Source: an uncultured Bacteroides sp.
GTDB lineage: Bacteria > Bacteroidota > Bacteroidia > Bacteroidales > Bacteroidaceae
DNA length: 64,000 bases
Direction: 5' to 3'
Assembly (NCBI RefSeq): GCF_905207245.1
Contig: NZ_CAJLKP010000002.1
Location: 109,064-173,063 of the forward strand
Part shown: in pieces, positions 8,545-17,278 of the stretch
How the letters are laid out: each line of letters opens with the position of its first letter
Position numbering within the stretch: the stretch's first letter is position 1
Translations under genes and position numbers: made by a program
Notes under the pieces: generated by a model
The model's input: the letters and a program-made list of their open reading frames with translations, nothing else
The model's database searches: none
Told to the model about the DNA's origin: nothing

Positions 8545-10287
8545 ATGAAAAAGGCACTTACACTATACTTTTTATTATTTCTCTTTCAAATTCCGATACA
8601 AAGCAATGAGCTTTATAAATGGAAACCTATCCATAAGGAGTTTGACGAACTGGTTTTGCAATTAGAGAATCTGACAAAACAATATTACGATTGTATGGCT
8701 TATTATCCGATTGTGGAACGTATGTATCAGATTGCAGAGAAAGAAAAGAACTCGAACCTCATAGTCCGAGCTCAATATTGGGATGCCTCATTGTTGTTTG
8801 ACACCAATATAGATAGGTCTGATTCGCTAGTAAAACAGGCGCTACGGAATGTCAATGCTACGCTTTACAAATATGATGAAAAGCGGCTTCTATATCTGAC
8901 AGGACAAATCTTATCAAAGCGAAACCAGTATCCGCAAGCATACCGGATACTTAAAGAACAAGAGAAGTATTTTACTGAAATAGATGATAAACTTTATGCA
9001 GGTAATGCTATGACTTCAATAGGTTCTATCTTAAGAAGAATCGGCGAGTACAATGATGCACAAAAGTATTATCTTAAAGCAGATGAATGGTTTAAAAGGG
9101 GCCATTTAATTGAGAAAGAAATAAAAAACCGAAGTAATACGGGGATTACTAAATATCATTTAGGCTATCCACAAGAAGCTGTCCGAGACCTAAGTGCACT
9201 ATTAGAGGACACAATTGCCCAAAGAGATACTGTTTTCTTGGTGAATGCCCTTACTTCCTTATATTTTGTGTCTGATTCTTTATATAAAAAGGAGAAATAT
9301 GCTCACCGGGCCTATGAATTGTCAAAGCATATATCGAACAAAACAGCCCAGACTTACAGTCTCATTAATGTTGGTGCCTGCTATATATATAAAGGTAAGA
9401 ACGACTCTGCACTAATCTATTACCACAAGGCGTTACAACTGGCCGAAAAGAATAAAGATACTTACTCCATTACTCATTCTTATTACGGATTATCTGCCAT
9501 TTATGCGCGGTTACAAATGCCAGACAGCGCATATTATTATCTAAAAACTTACAATAAAGCTAAGGAAGAAGCTACAGGATACGATAAAACCAATGAGATC
9601 AACCGATATGAAATGAAAATAGCTATCAAACAATATGAAGATGAATTGCAAGAAGCATCGGAACGTATTGAAGCCCATAAAAGATTGATTATCACTATAA
9701 TTTTGATTGGTATCATAATCTGTAGCGTAATTGGCTACATATTCTGGCTTTTACAAAAAAAAGAGAAGATTGCTAAATTACTGAAAGAGTCCGAAAACCG
9801 TGAACTAAACGAGCGGCTGCAACGGCAGCAACTCCAAAATGAAAAATATCAAATGGAAATAAACCTTAAGAACAGAGAATTGACTTCTAATTCAATGATT
9901 GCAATTGAGAAGAATCAGATGTTAAGGGGATTATTGAAACAAATAGAAGAACTGGAAGAAAAGAAAAAACTACCGGCAAAGGAAAGCAGGACATTGAAAC
10001 AACATATAAAATCACATCTGGATACAGAGGACGAATGGATGTCCTTTAAACACCATTTTGAAGAAGTACACCCCAATTTCTTTAAAAAGTTATGCACTGC
10101 CCATCCTAATTTATCAGAGAACGAACTTCGCCTGTGTGCATATGTACGTATTGGCATGGAAGCCAAACAAATAGCCCAGATGCTTTCCGTCTTGCCCGAA
10201 ACCATCAATACAAGCCGCTATAGGATACGTAAAAAGATGCAACTGGCACAAGACGTTGTTCTGGAAAACTACTTGCGGGATATCTAA
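8545..10287 (+). CDS. Membrane-anchored TPR protein with C-terminal LuxR-type helix-turn-helix
   Basis: 580 residues. Signal-like N-terminus (KKALTLYFLLFLFQIPIQS), then TPR-like helical repeats up to about residue 350 (for example YNDAQKYYLKADEWFKRG and NDSALIYYHKALQLAEKN). A single membrane helix at about 380-402 (IITIILIGIIICSVIGYIFW), a charged coiled coil at about 405-480, and a C-terminal DNA-binding domain with LSENELRLCAYVRIGMEAKQIAQ and VLPETINTSRYRIRKKM. This architecture is common in Bacteroides next to genes for surface proteins. It sits divergently from the modular surface protein at 4887-8399, which it probably regulates. Confidence 0.85.
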   Translation: MKKALTLYFLLFLFQIPIQSNELYKWKPIHKEFDELVLQLENLTKQYYDCMAYYPIVERMYQIAEKEKNSNLIVRAQYWDASLLFDTNIDRSDSLVKQALRNVNATLYKYDEKRLLYLTGQILSKRNQYPQAYRILKEQEKYFTEIDDKLYAGNAMTSIGSILRRIGEYNDAQKYYLKADEWFKRGHLIEKEIKNRSNTGITKYHLGYPQEAVRDLSALLEDTIAQRDTVFLVNALTSLYFVSDSLYKKEKYAHRAYELSKHISNKTAQTYSLINVGACYIYKGKNDSALIYYHKALQLAEKNKDTYSITHSYYGLSAIYARLQMPDSAYYYLKTYNKAKEEATGYDKTNEINRYEMKIAIKQYEDELQEASERIEAHKRLIITIILIGIIICSVIGYIFWLLQKKEKIAKLLKESENRELNERLQRQQLQNEKYQMEINLKNRELTSNSMIAIEKNQMLRGLLKQIEELEEKKKLPAKESRTLKQHIKSHLDTEDEWMSFKHHFEEVHPNFFKKLCTAHPNLSENELRLCAYVRIGMEAKQIAQMLSVLPETINTSRYRIRKKMQLAQDVVLENYLRDI

Positions 10288-10312
10288 TTTTTATTTTATT
10301 TGTTTTCCACAT

Positions 10313-10352
10313 TCTGCTTACCACCAATTTCTGAAGGCTGGTAGTAAGCAGA
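10313..10352. terminator. Hairpin terminator shared by the convergent TPR regulator and upp
   Basis: TCTGCTTACCACCA at 10313-10326 pairs with TGGTAGTAAGCAGA at 10339-10352, a perfect 14-bp stem with a 12-nt loop. Confidence 0.8.
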
Positions 10353-10368
10353 TTAATAAAATATGTAT

Positions 10369-11022
10369 CTATTCTTTTTCGCCATATGCCAAATCTCCTG
10401 CATCCCCCAGTCCCGGAACGATATACGAATGGTCATTAATCTCCGGATCGATGGCTGCACACCATATTGTAGTCTTGTCTGCGGGAAGTGTGCCAGCAAT
10501 GTGTTCCACAGCCTGACGACTGGCAATGATGGAAGCGACATGTATTTCCGCCGGATGTCCTTTCGTCAACATAGCCTGATAACTCAGCTCCATACTACTG
10601 CCGGTTGCCAGCATAGGGTCTGTAATTATCAATGTTTTCCCGTCAATGCGGGGTGAAGCAATGTACTCGATATGAATATCAAACTTTAGCGTATCCTTAT
10701 ACTTTCGGTAAGCGGAAACGAAAGCATTCTCCGCACCATCAAAGTAACTTAGGAAGCCTTGATGAAAAGGCAATCCGGCACGCAAAATGGTGCTCAACAC
10801 CAACTCGTTATCCGGGGTCTGCACAGGTGCTATCCCCAGCGGAGTCTGGATATTCTTCTGAGAATAGGCAAATTCCTTACTCATTTCATACGCCATAATC
10901 TCCCCGATACGTTCTATGTTTCGGCGGAAGCGAAGGCGGTCGCTCTGTACTTGCACATCCCGTATCTCGGCAACATACTGGTTCAGGATGGAATTTGTCT
11001 CGGCAAAATTGATTATCTTCAT
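10369..11022 (-). CDS. upp: Uracil phosphoribosyltransferase
   Basis: 217 residues, the usual UPRTase length. It makes UMP from uracil and PRPP in pyrimidine salvage in the cytoplasm. The PRPP-binding loop is LIITDPMLATGSSM, and the uracil-binding end contains IDPEINDHSYIVPGLGDAGD. The N-terminus (MKIINFAETNSILNQYVAEIRD) fits the Bacteroidales form. A near-consensus -7 element (TTACTTTG, minus strand, 11047-11054) lies 24 bp upstream. It is convergent with the TPR regulator and divergent from pckA. Confidence 0.93.
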   Translation of the reverse strand: MKIINFAETNSILNQYVAEIRDVQVQSDRLRFRRNIERIGEIMAYEMSKEFAYSQKNIQTPLGIAPVQTPDNELVLSTILRAGLPFHQGFLSYFDGAENAFVSAYRKYKDTLKFDIHIEYIASPRIDGKTLIITDPMLATGSSMELSYQAMLTKGHPAEIHVASIIASRQAVEHIAGTLPADKTTIWCAAIDPEINDHSYIVPGLGDAGDLAYGEKE

Positions 11023-11169
11023 GATAGTTTATTGAATTATTATGCGCAAAGTAAACGATTTCTTGCGCAATTTGCAACATTCAGTTTGCAGATATTGTTA
11101 TGGAGTTATAAAAGACTTCTCATTAAAGAAAAATTTCTCTAATCGGACGTTTGTTTCGAAAGAAAATAC

Positions 11170-11307
11170 TACTTTTGTACGCGAAAAACAAGGGGCTGTT
11201 TGGAAGACAACCTGATTCACATTGATTTCCCCTTGAAAAGACTAAGGTAAAAAGAAATTAGCAAGAGATTAATAAACCAAATACCAAATTTTAAATCATT
11301 AAAAGAA
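11170..11307 (+). promoter_or_regulatory. pckA promoter and long 5' leader
   Basis: TACTTTTG at 11170-11177 fits the -7 consensus and would give an untranslated leader of about 120 nt. CAAGGGG (11189-11195) can pair with CCCCTTG (11229-11235), so the leader may be structured. No known riboswitch motif was recognised. Confidence 0.55.
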
Positions 11308-12915
11308 ATGGCAAATTTAGATTTAAGCAAGTACGGTATCAAAGACGTGAAGGAAATCATCCACAACCCGTCTTATGATGTACTTTTCGCAGAAGAAACC
11401 AAACCGAGTTTGGAAGGTTTTGAAAAAGGTCAGGTAACTGAACTGGGTGCTGTAAATGTTATGACAGGTATTTATACCGGTCGTTCTCCTAAAGATAAAT
11501 TCTTCGTTAAGAATGAAGCCAGCGAAAACACTGTATGGTGGACTTCTGACGAATACAAAAACGACAACAAACCTTGCTCTGAAGAAGCATGGGCTGACTT
11601 GAAAGCTAAGGCAGTAAAAGAATTGAGCGGCAAACGTCTGTTCGTTGTTGATACTTTCTGCGGTGCTAACCCTGCTACTCGTTTGAAAGTACGTTTCATC
11701 ATGGAAGTTGCATGGCAAGCTCACTTCGTAACTAACATGTTCATCCGCCCGACAGCTGAAGAACTTGCTAACTACGGTGAACCTGACTTCGTATCTTTCA
11801 ACGCTTCTAAAGCTAAGGTTGACAACTACAAGGAACTGGGTCTGAACTCTGAAACAGCTACTGTATTCAACCTGAAGACTAACGAACAAGTTATCCTGAA
11901 TACTTGGTATGGCGGTGAAATGAAAAAAGGTATGTTCTCTATCATGAACTATCTGAACCCGTTGCGTGGTATCGCTTCTATGCACTGTTCTGCCAACACT
12001 AACATGGAAGGTACTGACTCTGCTATCTTCTTCGGTCTGTCCGGTACAGGTAAGACTACTTTGTCTACCGACCCGAAACGTCTGTTGATCGGTGACGATG
12101 AACACGGATGGGACGACGAAGGTGTATTCAACTACGAAGGTGGTTGCTACGCTAAGGTTATCAACCTGGATAAAGACAGCGAGCCCGATATTTACAACGC
12201 TATCAAACGTGACGCTCTGTTAGAGAACGTAACTGTTGCTGCTGATGGTAAGATTGACTTCACTGATAAGAGCGTTACAGAAAACACTCGCGTTTCTTAT
12301 CCTATCTATCACATCAACAATATCGTTAAGCCGGTTTCTAAAGGTCCTCACGCTCACCAGGTAATCTTCCTGTCAGCTGATGCCTTCGGTGTATTGCCTC
12401 CGGTATCTATCCTGAACCCGGAACAAGCTCAGTACTACTTCCTGTCTGGATTTACAGCTAAATTGGCTGGTACAGAACGTGGTATTACTGAAACGACTCC
12501 GACATTCTCTGCTTGCTTCGGTGCTGCTTTCTTGTCACTGCACCCGACTAAATATGCAGAAGAACTGGTTAAGAAGATGAATAAAGTTGGTGCTAAAGCA
12601 TACTTGGTTAACACAGGTTGGAACGGTAGCGGCAAACGTATCTCTATCAAAGATACCCGTGGTATTATCGATGCTATCCTTGACGGTTCTATCGACAAGG
12701 CTCCGACTAAGGTTATTCCGTTCTTCGACTTCGTTGTTCCGACTGAATTGCCTAACGTAGATCCGAAGATCCTTGATCCTCGCGACACTTACGAATGTGC
12801 TTGTCAGTGGGAAGAAAAAGCAAAAGACCTGGCTGGTCGTTTCATCAAGAACTTCGCTAAGTTCACTGGTAACGAAGCTGGTAAAGCACTGGTTGCTGCT
12901 GGTCCGAAGCTCTAA
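11308..12915 (+). CDS. pckA: Phosphoenolpyruvate carboxykinase (ATP)
   Basis: 535 residues, full length for the ATP-dependent family. It interconverts oxaloacetate and PEP with ATP/ADP; in Bacteroides it also fixes CO2 on the route to succinate. Visible motifs are TGIYTGRSPKDKF near the start, the kinase loop FFGLSGTGKTTLS, the metal site GDDEHGWDDEG and GWNGSGKRISIKDTRG. Codon choice is strongly biased (many GCT, GGT, AAC), as in highly expressed genes, unlike most neighbours. A strong terminator follows the stop. Confidence 0.96.
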   Translation: MANLDLSKYGIKDVKEIIHNPSYDVLFAEETKPSLEGFEKGQVTELGAVNVMTGIYTGRSPKDKFFVKNEASENTVWWTSDEYKNDNKPCSEEAWADLKAKAVKELSGKRLFVVDTFCGANPATRLKVRFIMEVAWQAHFVTNMFIRPTAEELANYGEPDFVSFNASKAKVDNYKELGLNSETATVFNLKTNEQVILNTWYGGEMKKGMFSIMNYLNPLRGIASMHCSANTNMEGTDSAIFFGLSGTGKTTLSTDPKRLLIGDDEHGWDDEGVFNYEGGCYAKVINLDKDSEPDIYNAIKRDALLENVTVAADGKIDFTDKSVTENTRVSYPIYHINNIVKPVSKGPHAHQVIFLSADAFGVLPPVSILNPEQAQYYFLSGFTAKLAGTERGITETTPTFSACFGAAFLSLHPTKYAEELVKKMNKVGAKAYLVNTGWNGSGKRISIKDTRGIIDAILDGSIDKAPTKVIPFFDFVVPTELPNVDPKILDPRDTYECACQWEEKAKDLAGRFIKNFAKFTGNEAGKALVAAGPKL

Positions 12916-12946
12916 TCTGCATAACAACAGTTTAGATATATACGCG

Positions 12947-12987
12947 AAAGCGGCTCTTGACAATCAAGAGCCGCTTTTCTTTTTTTA
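12947..12987 (+). terminator. pckA intrinsic terminator
   Basis: AAAGCGGCTCTTGA (12947-12960) pairs with TCAAGAGCCGCTTT (12964-12977), a perfect 14-bp stem with a 3-nt loop, followed by a T-rich tract. Confidence 0.92.
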
Positions 12988-13001
12988 AGAAACCTATATC
13001 A

Positions 13002-13030
13002 TTGATAATCCGAAAGTTTTAGTAGCTTTG
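13002..13030 (+). promoter_or_regulatory. Promoter of the nitroreductase lipoprotein
   Basis: TAGCTTTG at 13023-13030 is a full -7 element, with a TTG at 13002-13004 in the -33 region. It rules out the TTG at 13028 as the start codon and supports the ATG at 13058. Confidence 0.65.
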
Positions 13031-13057
13031 TCCAAACCAATAATCAAGCGAAGCAAT

Positions 13058-13705
13058 ATGAAAAGTATCAAATTGATGTTAGTAGGCGCCAGCCTGTTGT
13101 TGTTCTGTGGTTGCGGTGCGCAAGTGCAGAAAGAGAATGAAGCCACGAGTGCAAATGAAAGTAAAGAAAATGCGGTAATTGAAAACATGATGTCACGCCG
13201 CAGTATCCGTAAATACAAACCACAGCCTGTGAACCGGGACACCATGCAGATTATTCTGACCTGCGGTATTAATGCCCCCAATGGGCAAAACAAGCAGTCG
13301 TGGGAAATACGCGTAGTGGATAATCCGGAATTCATCAACGGGATAACCGAAGTTTATAAAAAACAGAATCCCAAAGCTGCGGAAGATCCTAATTTCAAGA
13401 ACATGTTCCGCAATGCCCCTACGGTGGTATTCATTGCCAATGATAAGTCTTATGACATGTCACAAATAGACTGCGGCTTGCTGGGTGAAAACATGATTCT
13501 CTCAGCCTGGTCTATGGGCATAGGTTCTTGTTGTTTAGGAGGACCGACACGATTCATGACATCAACGCCGGAAGCAGCCGACTATCTAAAGAAGCTGGAT
13601 ATTCCCGAAGGATATCAATTGCTCTATTGCATCGCATTCGGTTATCCGGATGAAACACCGGCGGCTAAACCGAGAAATGCAGAGAAGATTAAATTCATAG
13701 ATTAA
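13058..13705 (+). CDS. Nitroreductase-family lipoprotein
   Basis: 215 residues when started at the ATG at 13058. The N-terminus MKSIKLMLVGASLLLFCGC is a lipoprotein-type signal with the lipidated Cys after FCG. The rest is an FMN-dependent nitroreductase fold: RRSIRKYKPQPV, INAPNGQNKQSWE (FMN contacts), and MGIGSCCLGGPTRF near the end. Family members reduce nitro compounds, quinones or flavins with NAD(P)H. A lipid-anchored extracytoplasmic nitroreductase is unusual but recurrent in Bacteroides; its electron donor is unclear. It is monocistronic with its own promoter. Confidence 0.85.
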   Translation: MKSIKLMLVGASLLLFCGCGAQVQKENEATSANESKENAVIENMMSRRSIRKYKPQPVNRDTMQIILTCGINAPNGQNKQSWEIRVVDNPEFINGITEVYKKQNPKAAEDPNFKNMFRNAPTVVFIANDKSYDMSQIDCGLLGENMILSAWSMGIGSCCLGGPTRFMTSTPEAADYLKKLDIPEGYQLLYCIAFGYPDETPAAKPRNAEKIKFID

Positions 13706-13721
13706 AAGAGAATATAAAACT

Positions 13722-13767
13722 AAAAAAGGAGTGCCCTACCGATTACAGCAGAGTACTCCTTTTCTTT
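13722..13767. terminator. Bidirectional terminator between nitroreductase and typA
   Basis: AAAAGGAGT (13724-13732) pairs with ACTCCTTTT (13755-13763), with A- and T-rich flanks on either side. Confidence 0.7.
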
Positions 13768-13782
13768 ATATATCAGCTATTT

Positions 13783-15582
13783 TTAGCTCTTATTTGCACG
13801 TTTACGCTCTATCTCATCCAGGATAACCTTACGCATACGCATCGCCTTCGGGGTCACTTCCACATATTCATCCTCCTTGATATATTCCAGCGCCTCTTCC
13901 AAAGAGAACTGCACGGGTGGAATCAGACGAACTTTATCATCCGAACCGGAAGCACGCATATTCGTCAGTTTCTTGGATTTCGTTACATTAATCACCAAGT
14001 CATTGTCGTGAGAATGTTCACCCACTACCTGTCCGGCATAAACATCTTCTTGCGGGAAAATGAAGAATTTGCCACGATCCTGTAACTTATCAATGGCATA
14101 AGCAAAAGCCGTTCCTGCCTCCATAGCAATCATGGAGCCATTGGTACGACGTTCGATTTCACCCTTATGCGGCTGATATTCTTTAAAGCGGTGTGCCATG
14201 ATAGCCTCACCGGCAGAAGCGGTCAGTACATTTGTACGCAAACCGATGATACCACGTGAAGGCATATTAAATTCCAGATTTACACGTTCGCCTGCACTTT
14301 CCATTTTCACCATTTCACCTTTACGGCGGGTTACCATATCAATAATCTTGCTGGCATATTCTTCAGGAACATTCACGGTCAATTCTTCAATCGGCTCACA
14401 TTTCACACCGTCAATCTCCTTAAAGATAACCTGTGGCTGGCCAACCTGAAGTTCATAACCTTCGCGACGCATGGTCTCAATCAATACAGAAAGATGGAGT
14501 ACACCACGACCGGAAACAATCCATTTCCCGTCCTCTTCACTCTTACGCACGCGCAAGGCAAGGTTCTTATCCAATTCCTTCGTCAAGCGGTCGTGGATAT
14601 GGCGTGAAGTAACAAACTTACCGTCACGACCAAAGAAAGGAGAATCGTTGATGGCAAACAACATACTCATGGTCGGTTCATCTATAGCGATAGGCTCCAG
14701 TGCTTCCGGCTTTTCATAATCGCAGACCGTATCTCCGATTTCAAATCCTTCGATGCCTACCAACGCACAGATATCACCTGAAGAAACTTCAGACGTCTTT
14801 GCGCGTCCCAGACCTTCAAATGTATGCAGTTCTTTAATTTTCGACTTAACAATGCTACCGTCACGTTTTGCCAGAGATACATTCATACCCTCTTTAAGTG
14901 TACCACGATGCACACGGCCTACGGCAATACGTCCGGTATAAGAAGAATAATCCAAAGAAGTAATCAACATCTGCGGAGTACCTTCCAACTGCGTGGGAGC
15001 CGGAATATTATCGACGATGCAATCCAGTAGCGCGAAAATATTATCGGTAGGCGTCTTCCAATCCGTACTCATCCATCCGTTCTTTGCAGAACCATAAATA
15101 ACGGGGAAGTCCAATTGATTTTCTGTAGCCTCCAGACTGAACATCAGGTCGAACACCATTTCATATACTTCTTCCGGACGGCAGTTTGGCTTATCCACCT
15201 TATTCACTACAACGATAGGTTTCAGACCAATCTGTAAAGCCTTTTGCAACACGAAACGTGTCTGGGGCATCGGACCTTCGAAAGCATCCACCAACAGGAT
15301 ACATCCATCCGCCATGTTCAATACACGTTCCACTTCACCTCCGAAGTCACTGTGTCCCGGAGTATCAATGATATTGATTTTAGTTCCTTTGTAATTGATA
15401 GAAACGTTTTTGGAGAGAATCGTTATTCCTCGTTCACGTTCCAAGTCGTTGTTATCCAGCATTAATTCACCTGTGCTCTGGTTGCTGCGGAACAGATTTC
15501 CCGCCAAGAGCATCTTATCGACAAGCGTCGTTTTCCCATGGTCAACATGGGCAATGATTGCAATGTTTCTAATATTTTGCAT
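13783..15582 (-). CDS. typA: Ribosome-associated translational GTPase TypA/BipA
   Basis: 599 residues from the ATG at 15582 (MQNIRNIAIIAHVDHGKTT). The longer open frame to 15666 is rejected because a -7 promoter element lies inside it at 15605-15612. G1 AHVDHGKTTLVDKM, switch RGITI, G3 DTPGHSDFGGEV and G4 NKVDKPNC are present. EF-G-like domains II, III and V follow, then the TypA-specific C-terminus (RMRKVILDEIERKRANKS). The family acts on ribosome assembly and stress translation. It is divergent from rpsO. Confidence 0.95.
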   Translation of the reverse strand: MQNIRNIAIIAHVDHGKTTLVDKMLLAGNLFRSNQSTGELMLDNNDLERERGITILSKNVSINYKGTKINIIDTPGHSDFGGEVERVLNMADGCILLVDAFEGPMPQTRFVLQKALQIGLKPIVVVNKVDKPNCRPEEVYEMVFDLMFSLEATENQLDFPVIYGSAKNGWMSTDWKTPTDNIFALLDCIVDNIPAPTQLEGTPQMLITSLDYSSYTGRIAVGRVHRGTLKEGMNVSLAKRDGSIVKSKIKELHTFEGLGRAKTSEVSSGDICALVGIEGFEIGDTVCDYEKPEALEPIAIDEPTMSMLFAINDSPFFGRDGKFVTSRHIHDRLTKELDKNLALRVRKSEEDGKWIVSGRGVLHLSVLIETMRREGYELQVGQPQVIFKEIDGVKCEPIEELTVNVPEEYASKIIDMVTRRKGEMVKMESAGERVNLEFNMPSRGIIGLRTNVLTASAGEAIMAHRFKEYQPHKGEIERRTNGSMIAMEAGTAFAYAIDKLQDRGKFFIFPQEDVYAGQVVGEHSHDNDLVINVTKSKKLTNMRASGSDDKVRLIPPVQFSLEEALEYIKEDEYVEVTPKAMRMRKVILDEIERKRANKS

Positions 15583-15604
15583 ACAATACCTATATATTTG
15601 GCTG

Positions 15605-15612
15605 CAAAGGTA
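15605..15612 (-). promoter_or_regulatory. typA -7 promoter element
   Basis: TACCTTTG on the minus strand, 22 bp upstream of the chosen typA ATG; it decides the start. Confidence 0.65.
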
Positions 15613-15687
15613 CGAATTTTGCATTAGATATGAGTGTAGCAAGAGAAAAATTTCATTGAATATCATTGTAGTATAAAAGTTTATCCC

Positions 15688-15695
15688 TATCTTTG
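15688..15695 (+). promoter_or_regulatory. rpsO -7 promoter element
   Basis: TATCTTTG on the plus strand, 44 bp upstream of the rpsO start codon. Confidence 0.65.
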
Positions 15696-15739
15696 CACCC
15701 TCTTAAAAGAACATTTATATATCAATTTAATTAAAAGTT

Positions 15740-16009
15740 ATGTATTTAGACGCTGCTAAAAAGCAAGAGATCTTTGGCAAGTACGGAAAGTCTAACACTG
15801 ATACTGGCTCAGCTGAGGCCCAGATAGCTTTGTTTTCATACCGTATTTCCCACCTGACTGAGCACCTGAAGCTCAACAGAAAAGATTATAGTACTGAAAG
15901 AGCCTTGACAATGTTGGTAGGAAAACGCCGTGCGTTGCTGAACTACCTGAAGGATCGCGACATCGCAAGATATCGTGCCATCGTTAAAGAGCTCGGTCTG
16001 CGTAAGTAA
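15740..16009 (+). CDS. rpsO: 30S ribosomal protein S15
   Basis: 89 residues, the normal S15 length. Contains the family core TGSAEAQIALFSYRISHLTEHLK and ends LLNYLKDRDIARYRAIVKELGLRK. It binds 16S rRNA in the central domain of the small subunit. Monocistronic, with its own promoter and a hairpin terminator 28 bp after the stop. Confidence 0.97.
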   Translation: MYLDAAKKQEIFGKYGKSNTDTGSAEAQIALFSYRISHLTEHLKLNRKDYSTERALTMLVGKRRALLNYLKDRDIARYRAIVKELGLRK

Positions 16010-16036
16010 TCCGTTACTTGCAGCAAAAGCATTAAG

Positions 16037-16068
16037 AAGGGAAGCCATTAAAAAGCTTCCCTTTTTGT
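16037..16068 (+). terminator. rpsO intrinsic terminator
   Basis: AAGGGAAGC (16037-16045) pairs with GCTTCCCTT (16055-16063), followed by TTTG and more T. Confidence 0.88.
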
Positions 16069-16602
16069 TTTTAGAAATACGACATACTTAATCAATACAT
16101 AGAAAACAAAAACTATAGAAGTCACTTTCACCGCGAATTATGCCTTCTATAGAAGAGCATTCCGTAATGAAAGCAGTATATCTCAGATTCATACAATATG
16201 AGCGATTAATACAACACACGTCTTTTTATAAAAATGCATTCCAGGATATTTGATGAATAAATAAAGGATAGAAATACCCTATCCCCGCATATTCTTCCGC
16301 ATTTCCGGGCAGTTTATGCAAAAAAGGGTTACTACTTACGGATGAAAAGGTTACTACTTACGGTCAAAAGAGTTACTACTTACTGGTAACACACTTATTT
16401 GTATCATGGCTTAGACTTATCGGTATACTTTTCAGGGTATATTTCAATCTAAAAAGAATGTAATCATTTCGATATTGCACTATCAATCTGCCCTTTGCCA
16501 TTTTTTAGTTGCTTGCTTCTGCATTTATGGGTTGCCGGACGAATATAACACATTCTCAGCCAACAAAAAATACAATTTGTCAGAATGGTAAATTCAGCAA
16601 TA
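16069..16602. other. Long intergenic stretch between rpsO and export locus 1
   Basis: 534 bp without a convincing gene on either strand. It holds the three-copy 22-bp-period array at 16328-16393; otherwise I see nothing recognisable. Confidence 0.6.
16328..16393. repeat. Tandem array, 22-bp period, 3 units
   Basis: GTTACTACTTA begins at 16328, 16350 and 16372, exactly 22 bp apart; the first two units continue with CGG and all with A-rich filler. No spacer-like unique sequence is present, so it is not CRISPR. It lies on the outer edge of export locus 1. Confidence 0.85.
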
Positions 16603-17271
16603 TCAATTCTGTGAAAGCTTATACCCAACTTTGGGAATAGTGATTAGATCCAGCGATTCATCTTCCGATAAATACTTGCGGAGTTTAGCAACGTAATTAT
16701 TCAGGCTTTGCTCATTACCATAACCGCCTTCCCACAATTCCTGCTCTATCTGTTCGCGGGTTACGGCCCTATCCATGTTCAACATCAGAAGTTTCAATAG
16801 TTTACCCTCAAAAACACTAAGTTTCCTTACCACTTCTTCTCCTTTCATCAACAGATTATCTTCAGCGTTCAAAGTAAACCTCCCGACTTGCATAGGCTTT
16901 GTATGGAAAGTAGACGTATGCCTGCTTATATAAGCTATCAATTCTTCAATTTCAAAAGGCTTTTTCAGATAGGCCACTCCACCGGCATTCAATGCTCTGA
17001 CAACCTCAGAGGCATCTATGTGAGAAGAAACAAACAGAATTGGGATTTCCGGTGCGATTATCTTTAATTCGGGAGTAATATCAATCCCGTTTTTATTCCC
17101 TATTTCCACATCGAGTACAATAATATCAGGAGTCAGTTCCTGAATAACAGGCTTAATAGCAGTCAAAGAGGTTTGATAATGTACCTCATATCCAGAATCC
17201 TCCAGAGCCATTGTGACTATATTTCCTAATGCCACATCATCATCTACAAACAACACCTTAATTTTATCCAT
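16603..17271 (-). CDS. OmpR-family response regulator of export locus 1
   Basis: 222 residues. Receiver domain with acidic pocket D10-D12, phosphoacceptor D54 (IIVLDVEIGN) and Lys104 (YLKKPF). The C-terminal winged helix contains LLMLNMDRAVTREQIEQELW and NYVAKLRKYLSEDESLDLITIPKVGYKL. It is encoded 7 bp downstream of the kinase gene, so the two are co-transcribed and form a cognate pair. Probable targets are the divergent peptide genes and exporter at 18790-24414. The promoter there does not carry clean copies of the GATAACA boxes seen in locus 2, so its site is probably different. Confidence 0.92.
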   Translation of the reverse strand: MDKIKVLFVDDDVALGNIVTMALEDSGYEVHYQTSLTAIKPVIQELTPDIIVLDVEIGNKNGIDITPELKIIAPEIPILFVSSHIDASEVVRALNAGGVAYLKKPFEIEELIAYISRHTSTFHTKPMQVGRFTLNAEDNLLMKGEEVVRKLSVFEGKLLKLLMLNMDRAVTREQIEQELWEGGYGNEQSLNNYVAKLRKYLSEDESLDLITIPKVGYKLSQN

Positions 17272-17278
17272 AGTTACG

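Noticed and set aside
11323..12105. Long antisense open frame inside pckA
   Set aside because: It is a shadow caused by the biased codon use of pckA; it has no promoter and no recognisable domain.
16328..16393. Possible CRISPR array in the 22-bp repeats (also 57337 and 63843)
   Set aside because: The period is only 22 bp including the repeat, units lack unique spacers, and no cas gene is present.
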